From: Oceanobacillus sp. FSL K6-2867
GTDB lineage: Bacteria > Bacillota > Bacilli > Bacillales > Amphibacillaceae
NCBI RefSeq assembly: GCF_037963145.1
Contig: NZ_CP150144.1
Coordinates: 558,001-622,000 of the forward strand
Direction of reading: 5' to 3'
DNA: 64,000 bases
Positions 1 through 8,356 of the stretch are shown here, piece by piece. The notes beneath the pieces are model-generated. The model did no database searches, was not told the origin of the DNA, and saw nothing but the letters and a program-made list of their open reading frames with translations. Each line of letters opens with the position of its first letter. Position 1 is the stretch's first letter. A program made the position numbers and the translations under genes.

Positions 1-678
1 AATAATCACAATCAGTGCAATTGGTAACGCACTTGGTTCTACAAAATCAGAAAACTTTAATTTCTTTCTTTCAGTAGCTTTTATAGGTGTTTCGATGACT
101 GGCACCTTAACAAACAGAGATATAATAAAACTAATAACCGCTAATGCAAGACAAAAACCAAAAATCACTTGATAGCTCGTATGTGAGCTCATATATAATC
201 CAAAGAATGGCCCAATTGCAGTTGCCAATGTAATACTCATGCTGAAATAGCCGATTCCTTCCCCTTTTCGGTCATCAGGAATCACCTTAGCAATAATAGT
301 TCCTGTCGCTGTACTTGCCACCCCTAATGCAATTCCGTGCAATAAACGGGTTATCAGCAGAATTTCTATTCCTGCATGAATAAAGTATAAAAGGGATGTT
401 AAAATAAAAAAGATAAGCCCATAATATAAAACTTGCTTGTTTCCAATAGAAGAAATCATTCGTCCAATAAATAAACGTCCTACTAATGTTCCGATGATAA
501 ATATACCTGTTACAAGACCAGCTACACTCTCTGAAACTTGATATTTATCGACTGCATAAACAGCCATCGTTACTAATAATAGGTAAAAAACTAAATACAA
601 GAAAAAATTTGCTGCTGCTACAATAATAAAATTTTTCGTCCATAATTGAGATTTTGTTTGTTTCACAGTATCTATCAC
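1..678 (-). CDS. MFS transporter, N-terminal part (runs off the window)
   Basis: This is the 5' portion (226 codons) of a major facilitator superfamily exporter; the gene continues beyond base 1. The reading starts at a GTG at 678, or an in-frame GTG four codons later. The protein has successive hydrophobic helices and an MFS loop 2-3 type motif, GRLFIGRMISSIG. A later stretch, TGTIIAKVIPDDRKGEG, matches the cytoplasmic loop seen in YwoG/YfkF-like drug-efflux permeases. The start lies one base after the marR stop codon, so the two genes are co-transcribed and marR is the likely local regulator. The substrate cannot be read from sequence. The family assignment is firm; the exact start is less so. 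Confidence 0.85.
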   Translation of the reverse strand, partial: MIDTVKQTKSQLWTKNFIIVAAANFFLYLVFYLLLVTMAVYAVDKYQVSESVAGLVTGIFIIGTLVGRLFIGRMISSIGNKQVLYYGLIFFILTSLLYFIHAGIEILLITRLLHGIALGVASTATGTIIAKVIPDDRKGEGIGYFSMSITLATAIGPFFGLYMSSHTSYQVIFGFCLALAVISFIISLFVKVPVIETPIKATERKKLKFSDFVEPSALPIALIVII

Positions 679-679
679 T

Positions 680-1099
680 TCACTTCTTAATATTATTTTT
701 AATTTCTTCCATCACACGAATGAAATCAATCAATTCTGATTCCGAGATGTCTTTTAGAATTTCCTTTTCAAACTGATCAATGGTCACACGTACTTCCTCA
801 TAAACAGCTATTCCTCGTTCAGTCAGCTGCATACGTTTTTCGCGTTTGTCTCTCCCAGCAACCTGTTCGACATACCCCATTTCCTCTAAGCTGGCGAAGG
901 TTCTAGTGATCGTAGGCTTCTCCACACCTTGATAATGAGAAATTTCCACAAGTGTTGCATTGCCATAATTGTACAAGTAATACAATACAGTCCACTGTGC
1001 ACGATGCAGATTATGTTTATTCAACAGGACATTAAGCCGGTTTTCAAAAGGACGGTATAACATTATTAGTTGATGGAAAAACTTCTGTGCAAATTTTAT
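680..1099 (-). CDS. MarR family transcriptional regulator
   Basis: A winged-helix repressor of the MarR family. The recognition region LVEISHYQGVEKPTITR and the wing RDKREKRMQLT are clear. The first ATG (1063) gives 127 residues but has no ribosome binding site. A perfect GGAGG lies at 1108-1112, eight bases before an in-frame ATA at 1099. Starting there adds 12 residues (KFAQKFFHQLI...) that extend helix 1 in the way usual for MarR proteins. The ATA start is therefore proposed; the conservative start is 1063. The downstream MFS gene begins one base after the stop. Upstream lie strong inverted repeats (1114-1166) suited to autoregulation. The ligand is unknown. Confidence 0.85.
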   Translation of the reverse strand: MKFAQKFFHQLIMLYRPFENRLNVLLNKHNLHRAQWTVLYYLYNYGNATLVEISHYQGVEKPTITRTFASLEEMGYVEQVAGRDKREKRMQLTERGIAVYEEVRVTIDQFEKEILKDISESELIDFIRVMEEIKNNIKK

Positions 1100-1107
1100 G
1101 GGAAACG

Positions 1108-1166
1108 CCTCCTATAATAGTTACCATAGTTAACAGTTATCTTAGGTAACTATTATCCATGGTAAC
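1108..1166 (-). promoter_or_regulatory. Ribosome binding site and inverted-repeat operator of the marR-MFS operon
   Basis: GGAGG (1108-1112) is the marR ribosome binding site. Just upstream, ATAATAGTTACC (1114-1125) is repeated perfectly in inverse orientation at 1145-1156. A second pair, GTTACCAT (1120-1127) and ATGGTAAC (1159-1166), overlaps it. Nested inverted repeats next to a marR gene are typical of MarR autoregulatory operators; the binding itself is inferred. Confidence 0.65.
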
Positions 1167-1463
1167 AGAATTTAAGCAAACTGTCTAGATGGTGCTGAAG
1201 TTACTATTAAAAGTTTCTATAAGCTATAAACAAAATTATTCTTTTAGATGAATATAATTATTCTTAGATAAAAGATAGATAAATAATCATATTAAACGCC
1301 CAAACCTTGTTAGATGAGATTTTTCTCTAACTTTTCCTGACGGGTAGTTCAACCTATATGCAATATGGTTATCTACCTTTTTTATTGTTTTCTATACTAT
1401 TTAATCACGCTCCTTTCTAACAGTTTACGTAGAATATCGTAAATCTAAGAAAGGAGAGATTTT
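1167..1463. other. Intergenic region between marR and the subtilase gene
   Basis: AT-rich spacer between two divergent genes. It must hold the promoter of the protease gene, and the ribosome binding site AAAGGAGAG lies at about 1451-1459. No further gene or RNA was recognised. Confidence 0.5.
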
Positions 1464-2750
1464 ATGTTAAATTTTTCAATGATTGACTTGGTCCGACGCA
1501 ATGGGAAAAAGTTTGACAAAAATATAAGGGGAGAAATGGTTAACTTTTATCGGCCTTTTCGTTATATCCCTTGTTTCCTGCAAAGCTCTATAGAGCGAGT
1601 TAGAAAAAAGACAAAGAAATTACCAGTTGTAATAAAATTTGCCCCAGATTCCTTTGCTTCTGGTTTAAACAATGTAAAGGAAACAAAGTGTCGTTCTCTT
1701 CGCGAATATCCTTCAATATCTTGTTGTTCAGCTAAATTATCTGTAAAAAATATTGAGCATTTAATTAATAACTGCAACCATATTCAAAAAATCTATTTAG
1801 ACAGAAAGGTAACAACTTTACTGGATACTGCTTCCCCGGCAGTAAACTCTGATGTGTTAAAAGATAATGGGTTAACAGGAGAAGGCGTAACCATTGCAGT
1901 TATCGATACAGGTATACATCCACATGAAGATTTACAAGATCGCATTATTGGTTTTAAGGATTTGGTTAATGGCAAATCTGATCCCTATGATGATAACGGT
2001 CATGGAACCCATTGTGCAGGAGATGCGGCAGGCAATGGCTTGTTATCAAATGGCCAATATGAGGCTCCAGCATCACAAGCTAATTTAGTTGGTGTTAAAG
2101 TACTGGATAAAATGGGGGCTGGTTCATTATCAACTGTTATTGAAGGGATTGAATGGTGTATCCAGCATCAGTCCGAATATAATATTGATATTCTTTCCCT
2201 TTCACTCGGTTCGGATGCTGTTGCACCTGCCGAAGATGACCCTGTCGTAAATGCGGTTGAAATAGCTTGGGATAACGGAATGGTTGTTTGTGTAGCTGCT
2301 GGCAACTCCGGACCCGGAGAACAAACCATCGCAAGCCCAGGTATAAGTCGAAAGGTGATTACAGTCGGTGCAGCTGATGACAATAATACTGCTGACCGGT
2401 CTGATGATTCAGTAGCTGATTTTTCAAGCAGAGGTCCGACGATTGATGGGCTTATTAAGCCAGATTTGTTAACACCAGGAGTCGATATTATTTCTTTACG
2501 TGCTCCCAGATCTTTCCTTGATAAAACCAATAAAGCAGCACGTGTGGACACTCACTATATGTCGTTATCCGGAACGTCAATGGCCACGCCAATATGCGCA
2601 GGTGTAATTGCACAATTGCTACAAAATGATCCAAATCTTACGCCAGATCAAGTTAAAGAAAAACTTTTAAATGCATGCGACGATTTGGGACAATCCCCAC
2701 ATATTCAAGGTGCTGGTTATTTAAATGCCAGCAAGTTGATTGAGGGCTAG
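1464..2750 (+). CDS. aprX: AprX-like subtilisin family serine protease (S8)
   Basis: A 428-residue subtilase. The catalytic triad is visible: Asp148 in AVIDTGIHPHEDL, His180 in DNGHGTHCAG and Ser372 in SLSGTSMATPICAG. The oxyanion Asn281 lies in AAGNSGPG. There is no signal peptide, and length and arrangement agree with the roughly 440-residue cytoplasmic AprX of Bacillus, so an intracellular role is likely. The first ~120 residues form a basic, cysteine-containing N-terminal extension (CCSAKLSV) corresponding to the AprX pro-region. AAAGGAGAG precedes the ATG at good spacing. It stands alone, divergent from the marR operon. The family is certain; the symbol rests on architecture. Confidence 0.92.
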   Translation: MLNFSMIDLVRRNGKKFDKNIRGEMVNFYRPFRYIPCFLQSSIERVRKKTKKLPVVIKFAPDSFASGLNNVKETKCRSLREYPSISCCSAKLSVKNIEHLINNCNHIQKIYLDRKVTTLLDTASPAVNSDVLKDNGLTGEGVTIAVIDTGIHPHEDLQDRIIGFKDLVNGKSDPYDDNGHGTHCAGDAAGNGLLSNGQYEAPASQANLVGVKVLDKMGAGSLSTVIEGIEWCIQHQSEYNIDILSLSLGSDAVAPAEDDPVVNAVEIAWDNGMVVCVAAGNSGPGEQTIASPGISRKVITVGAADDNNTADRSDDSVADFSSRGPTIDGLIKPDLLTPGVDIISLRAPRSFLDKTNKAARVDTHYMSLSGTSMATPICAGVIAQLLQNDPNLTPDQVKEKLLNACDDLGQSPHIQGAGYLNASKLIEG

Positions 2751-2857
2751 ATAATAAATAATCCAAATGTCGAATAAAGATTCAAAAAAGCCTTCCTGCA
2801 AATTCTAGTTTAAATTGCGTCCCTATAAATAAAAGATTTCTAACCCCAAAAAATTAA

Positions 2858-3038
2858 AAACCCTCGCTATATTTATGCTATATTCCCTTTTTATTAGACG
2901 GATTAAAAAATAAAAATCTGGCAGTTTATGGGAGAGTATATCAATTATACGACAGCGAGGGTTTCATACATGTATCCATATAGAAACTTCCATCTCAACT
3001 TTGGTTATGACCTTATCTATATTTTATCAAGCTTATAG
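2858..3038 (+). repeat. Spaced inverted repeat with a 22-codon open frame, possible mobile-element scar
   Basis: AAACCCTCGCT (2858-2868) recurs as its exact reverse complement at 2954-2964. Between them lies an AT-rich 85-base spacer. Right after the second arm an ATG at 2970 opens a 22-codon frame (MYPYRNFHLNFGYD...) that ends at 3038. Such an arrangement could be the edge of a decayed insertion element or a long hairpin. The rest of the 2751-3213 gap holds no recognisable gene. Confidence 0.35.
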
Positions 3039-3213
3039 TACAGCTAGGGCATCAAAGATTTGTCTAATAAAGAAAAAAATTACTGACTAATTATAAAAAA
3101 GACAAATAAAATCTTCAAACCAATAAATTCAGCCTAAAACCATAAGCTTAAACAGCCAATTTGCGGACTAGTTTACACTTACAATTAAACATTATTACTC
3201 GGTATATTAAATA

Positions 3214-4011
3214 CTAATTAATTGGTGATCGACAAGGTCCTGCTTTTATACCGAGTGAATTATAATGACTTTTTATATTCATCACAGTTTGATAATGTGT
3301 AACTTCATCAATTAGTTGGTTTGTTTTATGAACATCTACTGGTTTTTTCATTAATAGATCATTTAATATTTGCTTGATTTCTTTAGGATAGACATTTCCT
3401 ACCATACTGGAAAGCCCATTACAGCCGCCGAGGATTTTTTCTATAAGATCAACATCTCCTCCAGCAAACATAATGAAACCATCAGGTAATTTTGTATTTT
3501 TATGACGCCTTACATTGTATTCTTCTTTAAGTCCAATCAAGTTCGCATGTTGTTGACTGATAAGCTCTTTAAGAGATTCTGCACTTAAATTAAAACCGGT
3601 TCGGCCAGGGTTATTATAGAGCACAACTTTCTTGGTGGTATGCCCTAATAATTCATTAACATAAGCAATCGCTTGTTGTTGTGTTGGTTGAATATAGAGC
3701 GGGAACTGCAGTAAAATTGCATCAAAAACCGAATCCTCAAGTGCCTGAACAAGTCTAAGAGCATCATTCGTTCTCGTAGCTGCAACACCAAACATAAGCT
3801 CTATACCTTCAAAATTTTGCTGGTTAAAGTAATCAATGATCTGTAATCGTTCGTCAATACTCATTGAGTTTTGTTCACCGGTACTGCCAGATATAAGCAG
3901 TGACTCTATACCATTATCTTTCATATGTTCAACAATAGGTGTAAAGCCTTCCAGATTTAAACTTTCATCATCATGAAACGGGGTTGGAATAGCAACGTTT
4001 AAAATTTTCAT
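3214..4011 (-). CDS. DapA/N-acetylneuraminate lyase family aldolase
   Basis: A class I pyruvate-type aldolase of the dihydrodipicolinate synthase superfamily (TIM barrel). Visible marks are GSTGEQ (residues 42-47), the tyrosine of YNNPGRTG (Tyr132) and the Schiff-base lysine in LIGLKEEYN (Lys162). The start is the ATG at 4011, 12 bases after GGAGG; the codon before it is TTG. At 265 residues it is about 25-30 residues shorter than usual, ending at GPCRSPIN where the family normally continues with one more helix, so the 3' end may be trimmed by a mutation. It shares orientation with a gentisate-dioxygenase-like cupin gene, which argues against lysine synthesis and for breakdown of a small acid. 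The substrate is unknown. Confidence 0.8.
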   Translation of the reverse strand: MKILNVAIPTPFHDDESLNLEGFTPIVEHMKDNGIESLLISGSTGEQNSMSIDERLQIIDYFNQQNFEGIELMFGVAATRTNDALRLVQALEDSVFDAILLQFPLYIQPTQQQAIAYVNELLGHTTKKVVLYNNPGRTGFNLSAESLKELISQQHANLIGLKEEYNVRRHKNTKLPDGFIMFAGGDVDLIEKILGGCNGLSSMVGNVYPKEIKQILNDLLMKKPVDVHKTNQLIDEVTHYQTVMNIKSHYNSLGIKAGPCRSPIN

Positions 4012-4215
4012 CAATTATATCCTCCAATTATTTACTCAATAACTCAATATTGAACTACTTAAGAGATTGAAAAATTACCATCATACAGTGCAATTATTTT
4101 ACAATTTTATATTTCGGACCTACTATATGGAAATGGTGCGAGACTCAGCCCCAGGTGCACACGAATCCGTACAATCTTATGTCAGGTATGTGTAATAGAT
4201 TACAGCAGAAACTCT

Positions 4216-4758
4216 TTACTTTTTATCTTTTTCTGCTTTCTGTTTTATTAAATGCTTAGCTGGACTGTCAATTGGATCTGCTAAAAACCATGTACCCATT
4301 GTAGTATGGACAGGAACATCCTGAAAGGTAAATAAAATAGCATCCTCTGTATCTGAGGTGTTGCAATGTTCATGTGCAGACCAAGGAGGTGCCAGGAATA
4401 AATCACCTTTTTCCCAATAAATCTTCTCACCGTCAACAATACTATAGCCTTCTCCCTGAAACACCAAATTAAGAGCTACATTCGTATGACGATGGCCTTC
4501 GTTATGCTCACCAGGTTTAAACATTTGTACAACAACATTCATTGTTGGTGAAGCTCCTAATGTACCATGCTGACTTTCTACATCCTTATGAGTGAGTGCA
4601 AGTGTTCCACGTCCAGCTTCAAGAAAATCTTCTGATACTGACTCTTCTAATAAAGGATAAATATCTTTCCATTTCCAGGAACACGCTCTAATCATAGGTT
4701 TCGTACTTTCTTGCAGGAATTTACTATAGTTGATGATATCTGTTCTTTTGTCGCTCAT
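4216..4758 (-). CDS. Cupin domain protein resembling gentisate 1,2-dioxygenase
   Basis: A single-cupin protein of 180 residues. Cupin motif 1 is GEHNEGHRHTNVALNLVFQGEG and supplies His metal ligands; motif 2 around GDLFLAPPWSAHEHCN resembles gentisate and salicylate dioxygenases, where this segment reads GDFV.TP.W.WHDH. True gentisate dioxygenases are bicupins of about 350 residues, so this is a half-length relative. It could be a ring-cleaving dioxygenase or another metal-dependent enzyme. It lies upstream of the aldolase gene in the same orientation with a 204-base gap, and is divergent from a LysR regulator that probably controls it. The family call is good; the reaction is unknown. Confidence 0.7.
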   Translation of the reverse strand: MSDKRTDIINYSKFLQESTKPMIRACSWKWKDIYPLLEESVSEDFLEAGRGTLALTHKDVESQHGTLGASPTMNVVVQMFKPGEHNEGHRHTNVALNLVFQGEGYSIVDGEKIYWEKGDLFLAPPWSAHEHCNTSDTEDAILFTFQDVPVHTTMGTWFLADPIDSPAKHLIKQKAEKDKK

Positions 4759-5141
4759 TTTGATAACCTCCTAAATTTTTATAAAGCTTTGTTGATCTCC
4801 AGTATATCTCCGCCAAGTCTAATAGCATCACCCCCTCTACGAATTGACTAATACCAAAATTCGCAATATGATTTTGACTATGAACATATATTGGCAGAGG
4901 TGAATCAGAAAGTAGTTAAAAGGCAATATACTTTATTAAATTTTCTGTATTAAATAATAGTTTAGATTCTTTAAAACCATAAATCAATTCAATTATTTAT
5001 ATAATAACGATAGGTTAAAACTATGATATAATGCATACGATAGTAAATTGGCTTTTTATAGACTTCATATAGACAAAGACAGCAAATCCTTTTCCCATAT
5101 AATGTTGAATATTTTATCAAAAAAATCTGAGGGGGCTTCAA
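4759..5141 (+). promoter_or_regulatory. Divergent control region between the cupin gene and the LysR gene
   Basis: A 383-base AT-rich region with no gene. A TATAAT -10 element lies at about 5026-5031 on the plus strand. ACGATAG occurs as a direct repeat at about 5007-5013 and 5038-5044, bracketing this -10, and could be part of a LysR site. GAGGGG (about 5130) is the ribosome binding site of the LysR gene. Confidence 0.4.
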
Positions 5142-6062
5142 ATGGAATTAAGACAACTTGAATATTTTCTTTCGGTGTGCCAAGAGCTTCACTTTACCAG
5201 GGCAGCGGAAAAGGTTGGAATTTCCCAACCATCTTTAAGCCAGCAAATTCGTTTATTAGAACACGAGATTGGAACACCTTTATTCGATCGAATTGGTAAA
5301 AAGACAGCACTTACAGAATCAGGAAAGTTGCTTCTTAAGTCTACTTGGAATATTTTTCACGAACTAGAACAAGCTCAAACCGCTATAAAGGAATTAAAAG
5401 GGATACAAAAAGGCAATATTTCGGTCGGAACATTGTTAACAGTAGAAAACTATCTTATTCCAGCGACATTACTTAACTTTCATCGCCTGTACCCTGCAAT
5501 TAAAATATCCGTAATTGGATTACGTACGGCAACCATTTGGCAAAGCTTGTTAGAAAATAAGTTGGACTTAGGTATTGTTTTTCTAGGGATGAAAGATCAA
5601 AGTGATGAACTAGAAACAATTCCTTTATATATAGAAGAGATGGCCTTCGCGGTACCAAAGGGGCATCCACTTGAGGACAATGAAAGTCTATCATTAGAAG
5701 TTTTGCAGACAACACCATCCATATTACTTCCTGAAGATTACTATGTAAGGAAACTTATCAACAAAGCTTGTCATAATTTAGGATTTCTACCTAAACCAGT
5801 CTTTGAAATAACAACTATGGAATCATTAATTAACATGGTAGGAGAAGGTATAGGGGTAACGATATTGCCTAAACCCTACTTGGAAAACTTAAACAATAAC
5901 AAGGTAAAATGCATTCCGATTCTAAATTTTAATCTTGCTCAGCAAGTGGGGGTTATCTATAGAAGGGATAAATACATGAGTGCTGCTGCACGTGTATTTA
6001 TTGAGCAGTTAAAAGTTACTGTAGCAAATTTAAATTATGGGATCGATAAAGATATTGATTAA
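5142..6062 (+). CDS. LysR family transcriptional regulator
   Basis: A full-length (306-residue) LysR-type regulator. The N-terminal winged helix-turn-helix is classic: MELRQLEYFLSVCQELHFT, then AAEKVGISQPSLSQQIRLLE (about residues 20-39) and GTPLFDRIGKK. The co-inducer domain follows from about residue 90 (GNISVGTLLTVENYLIP). It is divergent from the cupin/aldolase genes, the standard LysR layout, so it probably activates them in response to their substrate. GGTEXX-like GltC/CynR relatives are closest by feel; the ligand is unknown. Confidence 0.92.
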   Translation: MELRQLEYFLSVCQELHFTRAAEKVGISQPSLSQQIRLLEHEIGTPLFDRIGKKTALTESGKLLLKSTWNIFHELEQAQTAIKELKGIQKGNISVGTLLTVENYLIPATLLNFHRLYPAIKISVIGLRTATIWQSLLENKLDLGIVFLGMKDQSDELETIPLYIEEMAFAVPKGHPLEDNESLSLEVLQTTPSILLPEDYYVRKLINKACHNLGFLPKPVFEITTMESLINMVGEGIGVTILPKPYLENLNNNKVKCIPILNFNLAQQVGVIYRRDKYMSAAARVFIEQLKVTVANLNYGIDKDID

Positions 6063-6187
6063 CACTGTTGCTGAGTATCTCATACCATTCACCCCAGCTG
6101 CTCCTTTATTTCTGACTACTTGAAAATAAACTTGATTTAAGTTGTTCTTAATAGGTTTCTATCAAACAAGTTGCAGAGCGCACACAA

Positions 6188-6221
6188 AAAAACCGCTACA
6201 ATTTTACTGTAGCGGGGTTTC
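6188..6221. terminator. Bidirectional terminator between the LysR and permease genes
   Basis: CCGCTACA (6193-6200) and TGTAGCGG (6208-6215) form an 8-bp stem with a 7-base loop, flanked by A and T tracts on both sides. It suits both converging genes. Confidence 0.8.
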
Positions 6222-6329
6222 ATATTATCCTAATAGTATTATTGATTTATTTCTTCAATTATAACCCATTTGAAACGTTAATCATAAAACTGCGATTAAA
6301 TGATGAACCACGGCTTCACAAATAGATTA

Positions 6330-7733
6330 TTATCCCCTCTTAACCTCATCCTCGATTAATTCTTCCTCGATTTGTTTATCTTTATGAGTCATAATTTTTT
6401 TGCGTGCCTTGTAAATCACAATTAGAGCAATAAACCAAACGGGAGTTATCATTAAAGAAACACGTGTATCTTCCGCAATTGCAAGCACAACAAGAACGAA
6501 TGTCAGGAAAGCAAGGATTAAGTAATTTGCAAATGGATAAAACGGCATCTTAAATTTGTTCACTTTTGCGAGATCAGGTCTTGTTTTACGGTATTTTAAA
6601 TGACTGATGACCGTAATCCCCCAAATAAATATAAAACATACTGTAGAAATACTTGTAACGAGTGTAAATACTCCTTCTGGCATTATATAGTTTAATGCGA
6701 CAGAAATTAAAACAACTGCAGCCGAAAAGAATAATGCATTGGAAGGAACCTTCCGTTTATCAAGCTTGGCAAACTTTTCGGGTGCGTTTTTCTCTTTGGC
6801 GAGTGAATATACCATCCGGCTTGTACTGAAGATAGCACTATTACATGCTGAAGCAGCAGAAGTTAGAACGACAAAATTGATAATGCCAGCAGCTCCCACA
6901 ATACCAACTACCGTAAAGACTTGGACAAATGGGCTCTCAGTTGGGTTGATAGCCGTCCACGGATACACACTCATAATGACAAGAAGTGCACCAATATAGA
7001 AAATAATAATTCGAATAGGAATATTATTAATCGCTTTAGGTATAACTTTCTCTGGGTTTTCTGTTTCACCAGCTGTAAGTCCTACAAGTTCGATACCAAC
7101 AAACGCAAATACGACCATCTGAAACGAAAGGATGAAACCATTTACACCATTTGGAAACATGCCACCGTGGCTCCATAGATTCGTGAAACTGGCTCCACCT
7201 GAATCCGTAGAAAAACCACTAATAATCATAACAATACCAGTTACAATTAAGGCTAAAATTGCGAGGACTTTAATTAATGCAAACCAGAATTCCATTTCTC
7301 CAAACAGTTTTACGGTGGCCAAGTTCATACATAATAAAATAACAAGTGCAATTAATCCTGGCATCCATTGTGGTATAGTTGGAAACCAATACTGAGTATA
7401 GAGACCAACTGCTGTTAAATCAGCCATTGCAATAGAAATCCAACAAAACCAATATGTCCAGCCAGTTAAAAATGCTGCCATTTCACCTAAATAGTCTCTA
7501 ACAAAGTCAACAAACGAGTGATAGTTTAAATTACTTAGCAGCAATTCTCCAAGTGCACGCATGATTAAAAAGAGAACGACACCTGTGATCAAGTATGCGA
7601 ATAATATGGATGGTCCTGCTAAATGTATTGATTTTCCCGCACCTAGAAATAGTCCCGTACCAATTGCTCCACCAATAGCTATCAGTTGTACATGTCTGTT
7701 TTTTAAGCCCCTATCTAATTTTTGTTCTTGCAT
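6330..7733 (-). CDS. APC family amino acid permease, D-serine/D-alanine/glycine type
   Basis: A 12-helix amino acid:proton symporter of the AAT branch of the APC superfamily. The N-terminal signature GLKNRHVQLIAIGGAIGTGL and the segment AGPSILFAYLITG are typical, and ETENPEKVIPKAIN marks the loop after helix 6. It most resembles CycA/AapA proteins that carry glycine, D-alanine and D-serine. The start is the ATG at 7733, preceded by GAGAAGGG; an upstream in-frame start lies within the ribosome binding site. A tandem glycine riboswitch with a terminator sits in the leader, which strongly supports glycine as the substrate. Confidence 0.9.
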   Translation of the reverse strand: MQEQKLDRGLKNRHVQLIAIGGAIGTGLFLGAGKSIHLAGPSILFAYLITGVVLFLIMRALGELLLSNLNYHSFVDFVRDYLGEMAAFLTGWTYWFCWISIAMADLTAVGLYTQYWFPTIPQWMPGLIALVILLCMNLATVKLFGEMEFWFALIKVLAILALIVTGIVMIISGFSTDSGGASFTNLWSHGGMFPNGVNGFILSFQMVVFAFVGIELVGLTAGETENPEKVIPKAINNIPIRIIIFYIGALLVIMSVYPWTAINPTESPFVQVFTVVGIVGAAGIINFVVLTSAASACNSAIFSTSRMVYSLAKEKNAPEKFAKLDKRKVPSNALFFSAAVVLISVALNYIMPEGVFTLVTSISTVCFIFIWGITVISHLKYRKTRPDLAKVNKFKMPFYPFANYLILAFLTFVLVVLAIAEDTRVSLMITPVWFIALIVIYKARKKIMTHKDKQIEEELIEDEVKRG

Positions 7734-7834
7734 ATAATTCCCTTCTCTCAACTTTTTTGTTAATTATTATTTAATTTAGTGGTCTTTTATAGAACATCAT
7801 TTTAAATGATATAACTGAAAGATCCCCCATTTAA

Positions 7835-7880
7835 ATAAAAAAGGATAGAGAAGGGCTATATTATTTCCATTCTCTGTCCT
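7835..7880 (-). terminator. Riboswitch-controlled terminator of the permease leader
   Basis: In the transcript, GGACAGAGAATGG (7880-7868) pairs with CCCTTCTCTATCC (7855-7843) and is followed by six U. The 5' arm is also the 3' closing strand of the second glycine aptamer, so aptamer folding and termination exclude each other. Glycine binding should therefore switch expression on. Confidence 0.75.
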
Positions 7881-8045
7881 TTTACCTGAAAGTTTATCCT
7901 TCTATAATAGAGGGTCCCCTTTGGTGGCATAAATTGCACTCTCCAGAGTAGCGTCCTGTATTGGTGCTTTTACCTGAGAGATTAATTCCAATGGTTTTTT
8001 TGGAACTTGCTCCTTCGGTGGCGATATGCTTCGCTCTCTCCCAAT
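7865..8045 (-). ncRNA. Tandem glycine riboswitch
   Basis: Two glycine aptamers lie in a row on the minus strand, ahead of the permease. Aptamer 1 (about 8045-7962) contains GGGAGAGAGC, GCCACCGAAGGAGCAAG and CTCTCAGGTAAAAG. Aptamer 2 (about 7950-7868) contains CTGGAGAGTGC, GCCACCAAAGGGG and CTTTCAGGTAAAAGGAC. These are the hallmark conserved blocks of the gcvT RNA family. Tandem aptamers with a short linker are the classic form. Control of a transporter rather than the glycine cleavage genes is known for this class. Confidence 0.93.
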
Positions 8046-8220
8046 ACAATCATCCGCAAATCATGTTGTTGTATAATATATTTAATTGTAGTAACAATAG
8101 AAATTTTATTATAACATATTATTGGAATAATCCAAGGAATTTCATTAAACTTAAAATCAAAATAAAGCGATTATATTATGTGTTGAAACACAGGTGGGAA
8201 TATTTAAAACTCAGTTTGTT

Positions 8221-8299
8221 GGTTCCTCTCGGCCATAAATCGATCAAAACAACAGCTGATACTTACTTCCAAAAAATAGAAAAGGGCGATCAAATTTAA
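8221..8299 (+). pseudogene. C-terminal scrap of a tyrosine recombinase
   Basis: A short frame ends with LGHKSIKTTADTYFQKIEK at 8299. This is the terminal box of phage-type integrases: the catalytic His in LGH and the nucleophile Tyr in TADTYF. Everything upstream of box II is missing, so it is a remnant. A second, longer integrase tail lies at 11.2 kb in the same orientation. Confidence 0.7.
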
Positions 8300-8356
8300 T
8301 GATCACCTTGTTTAACTATCACACTCGATAATGGCATAAGGAAATATTGCTCACTA

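Noticed and set aside
2168..2551. 127-residue minus-strand frame inside the subtilase gene
   Set aside because: Antisense shadow of a conserved catalytic domain without a ribosome binding site.
7961..8220. Plus-strand protein of 112 residues
   Set aside because: Its first half lies over the glycine riboswitch; only the integrase-like tail after 8221 has meaning.
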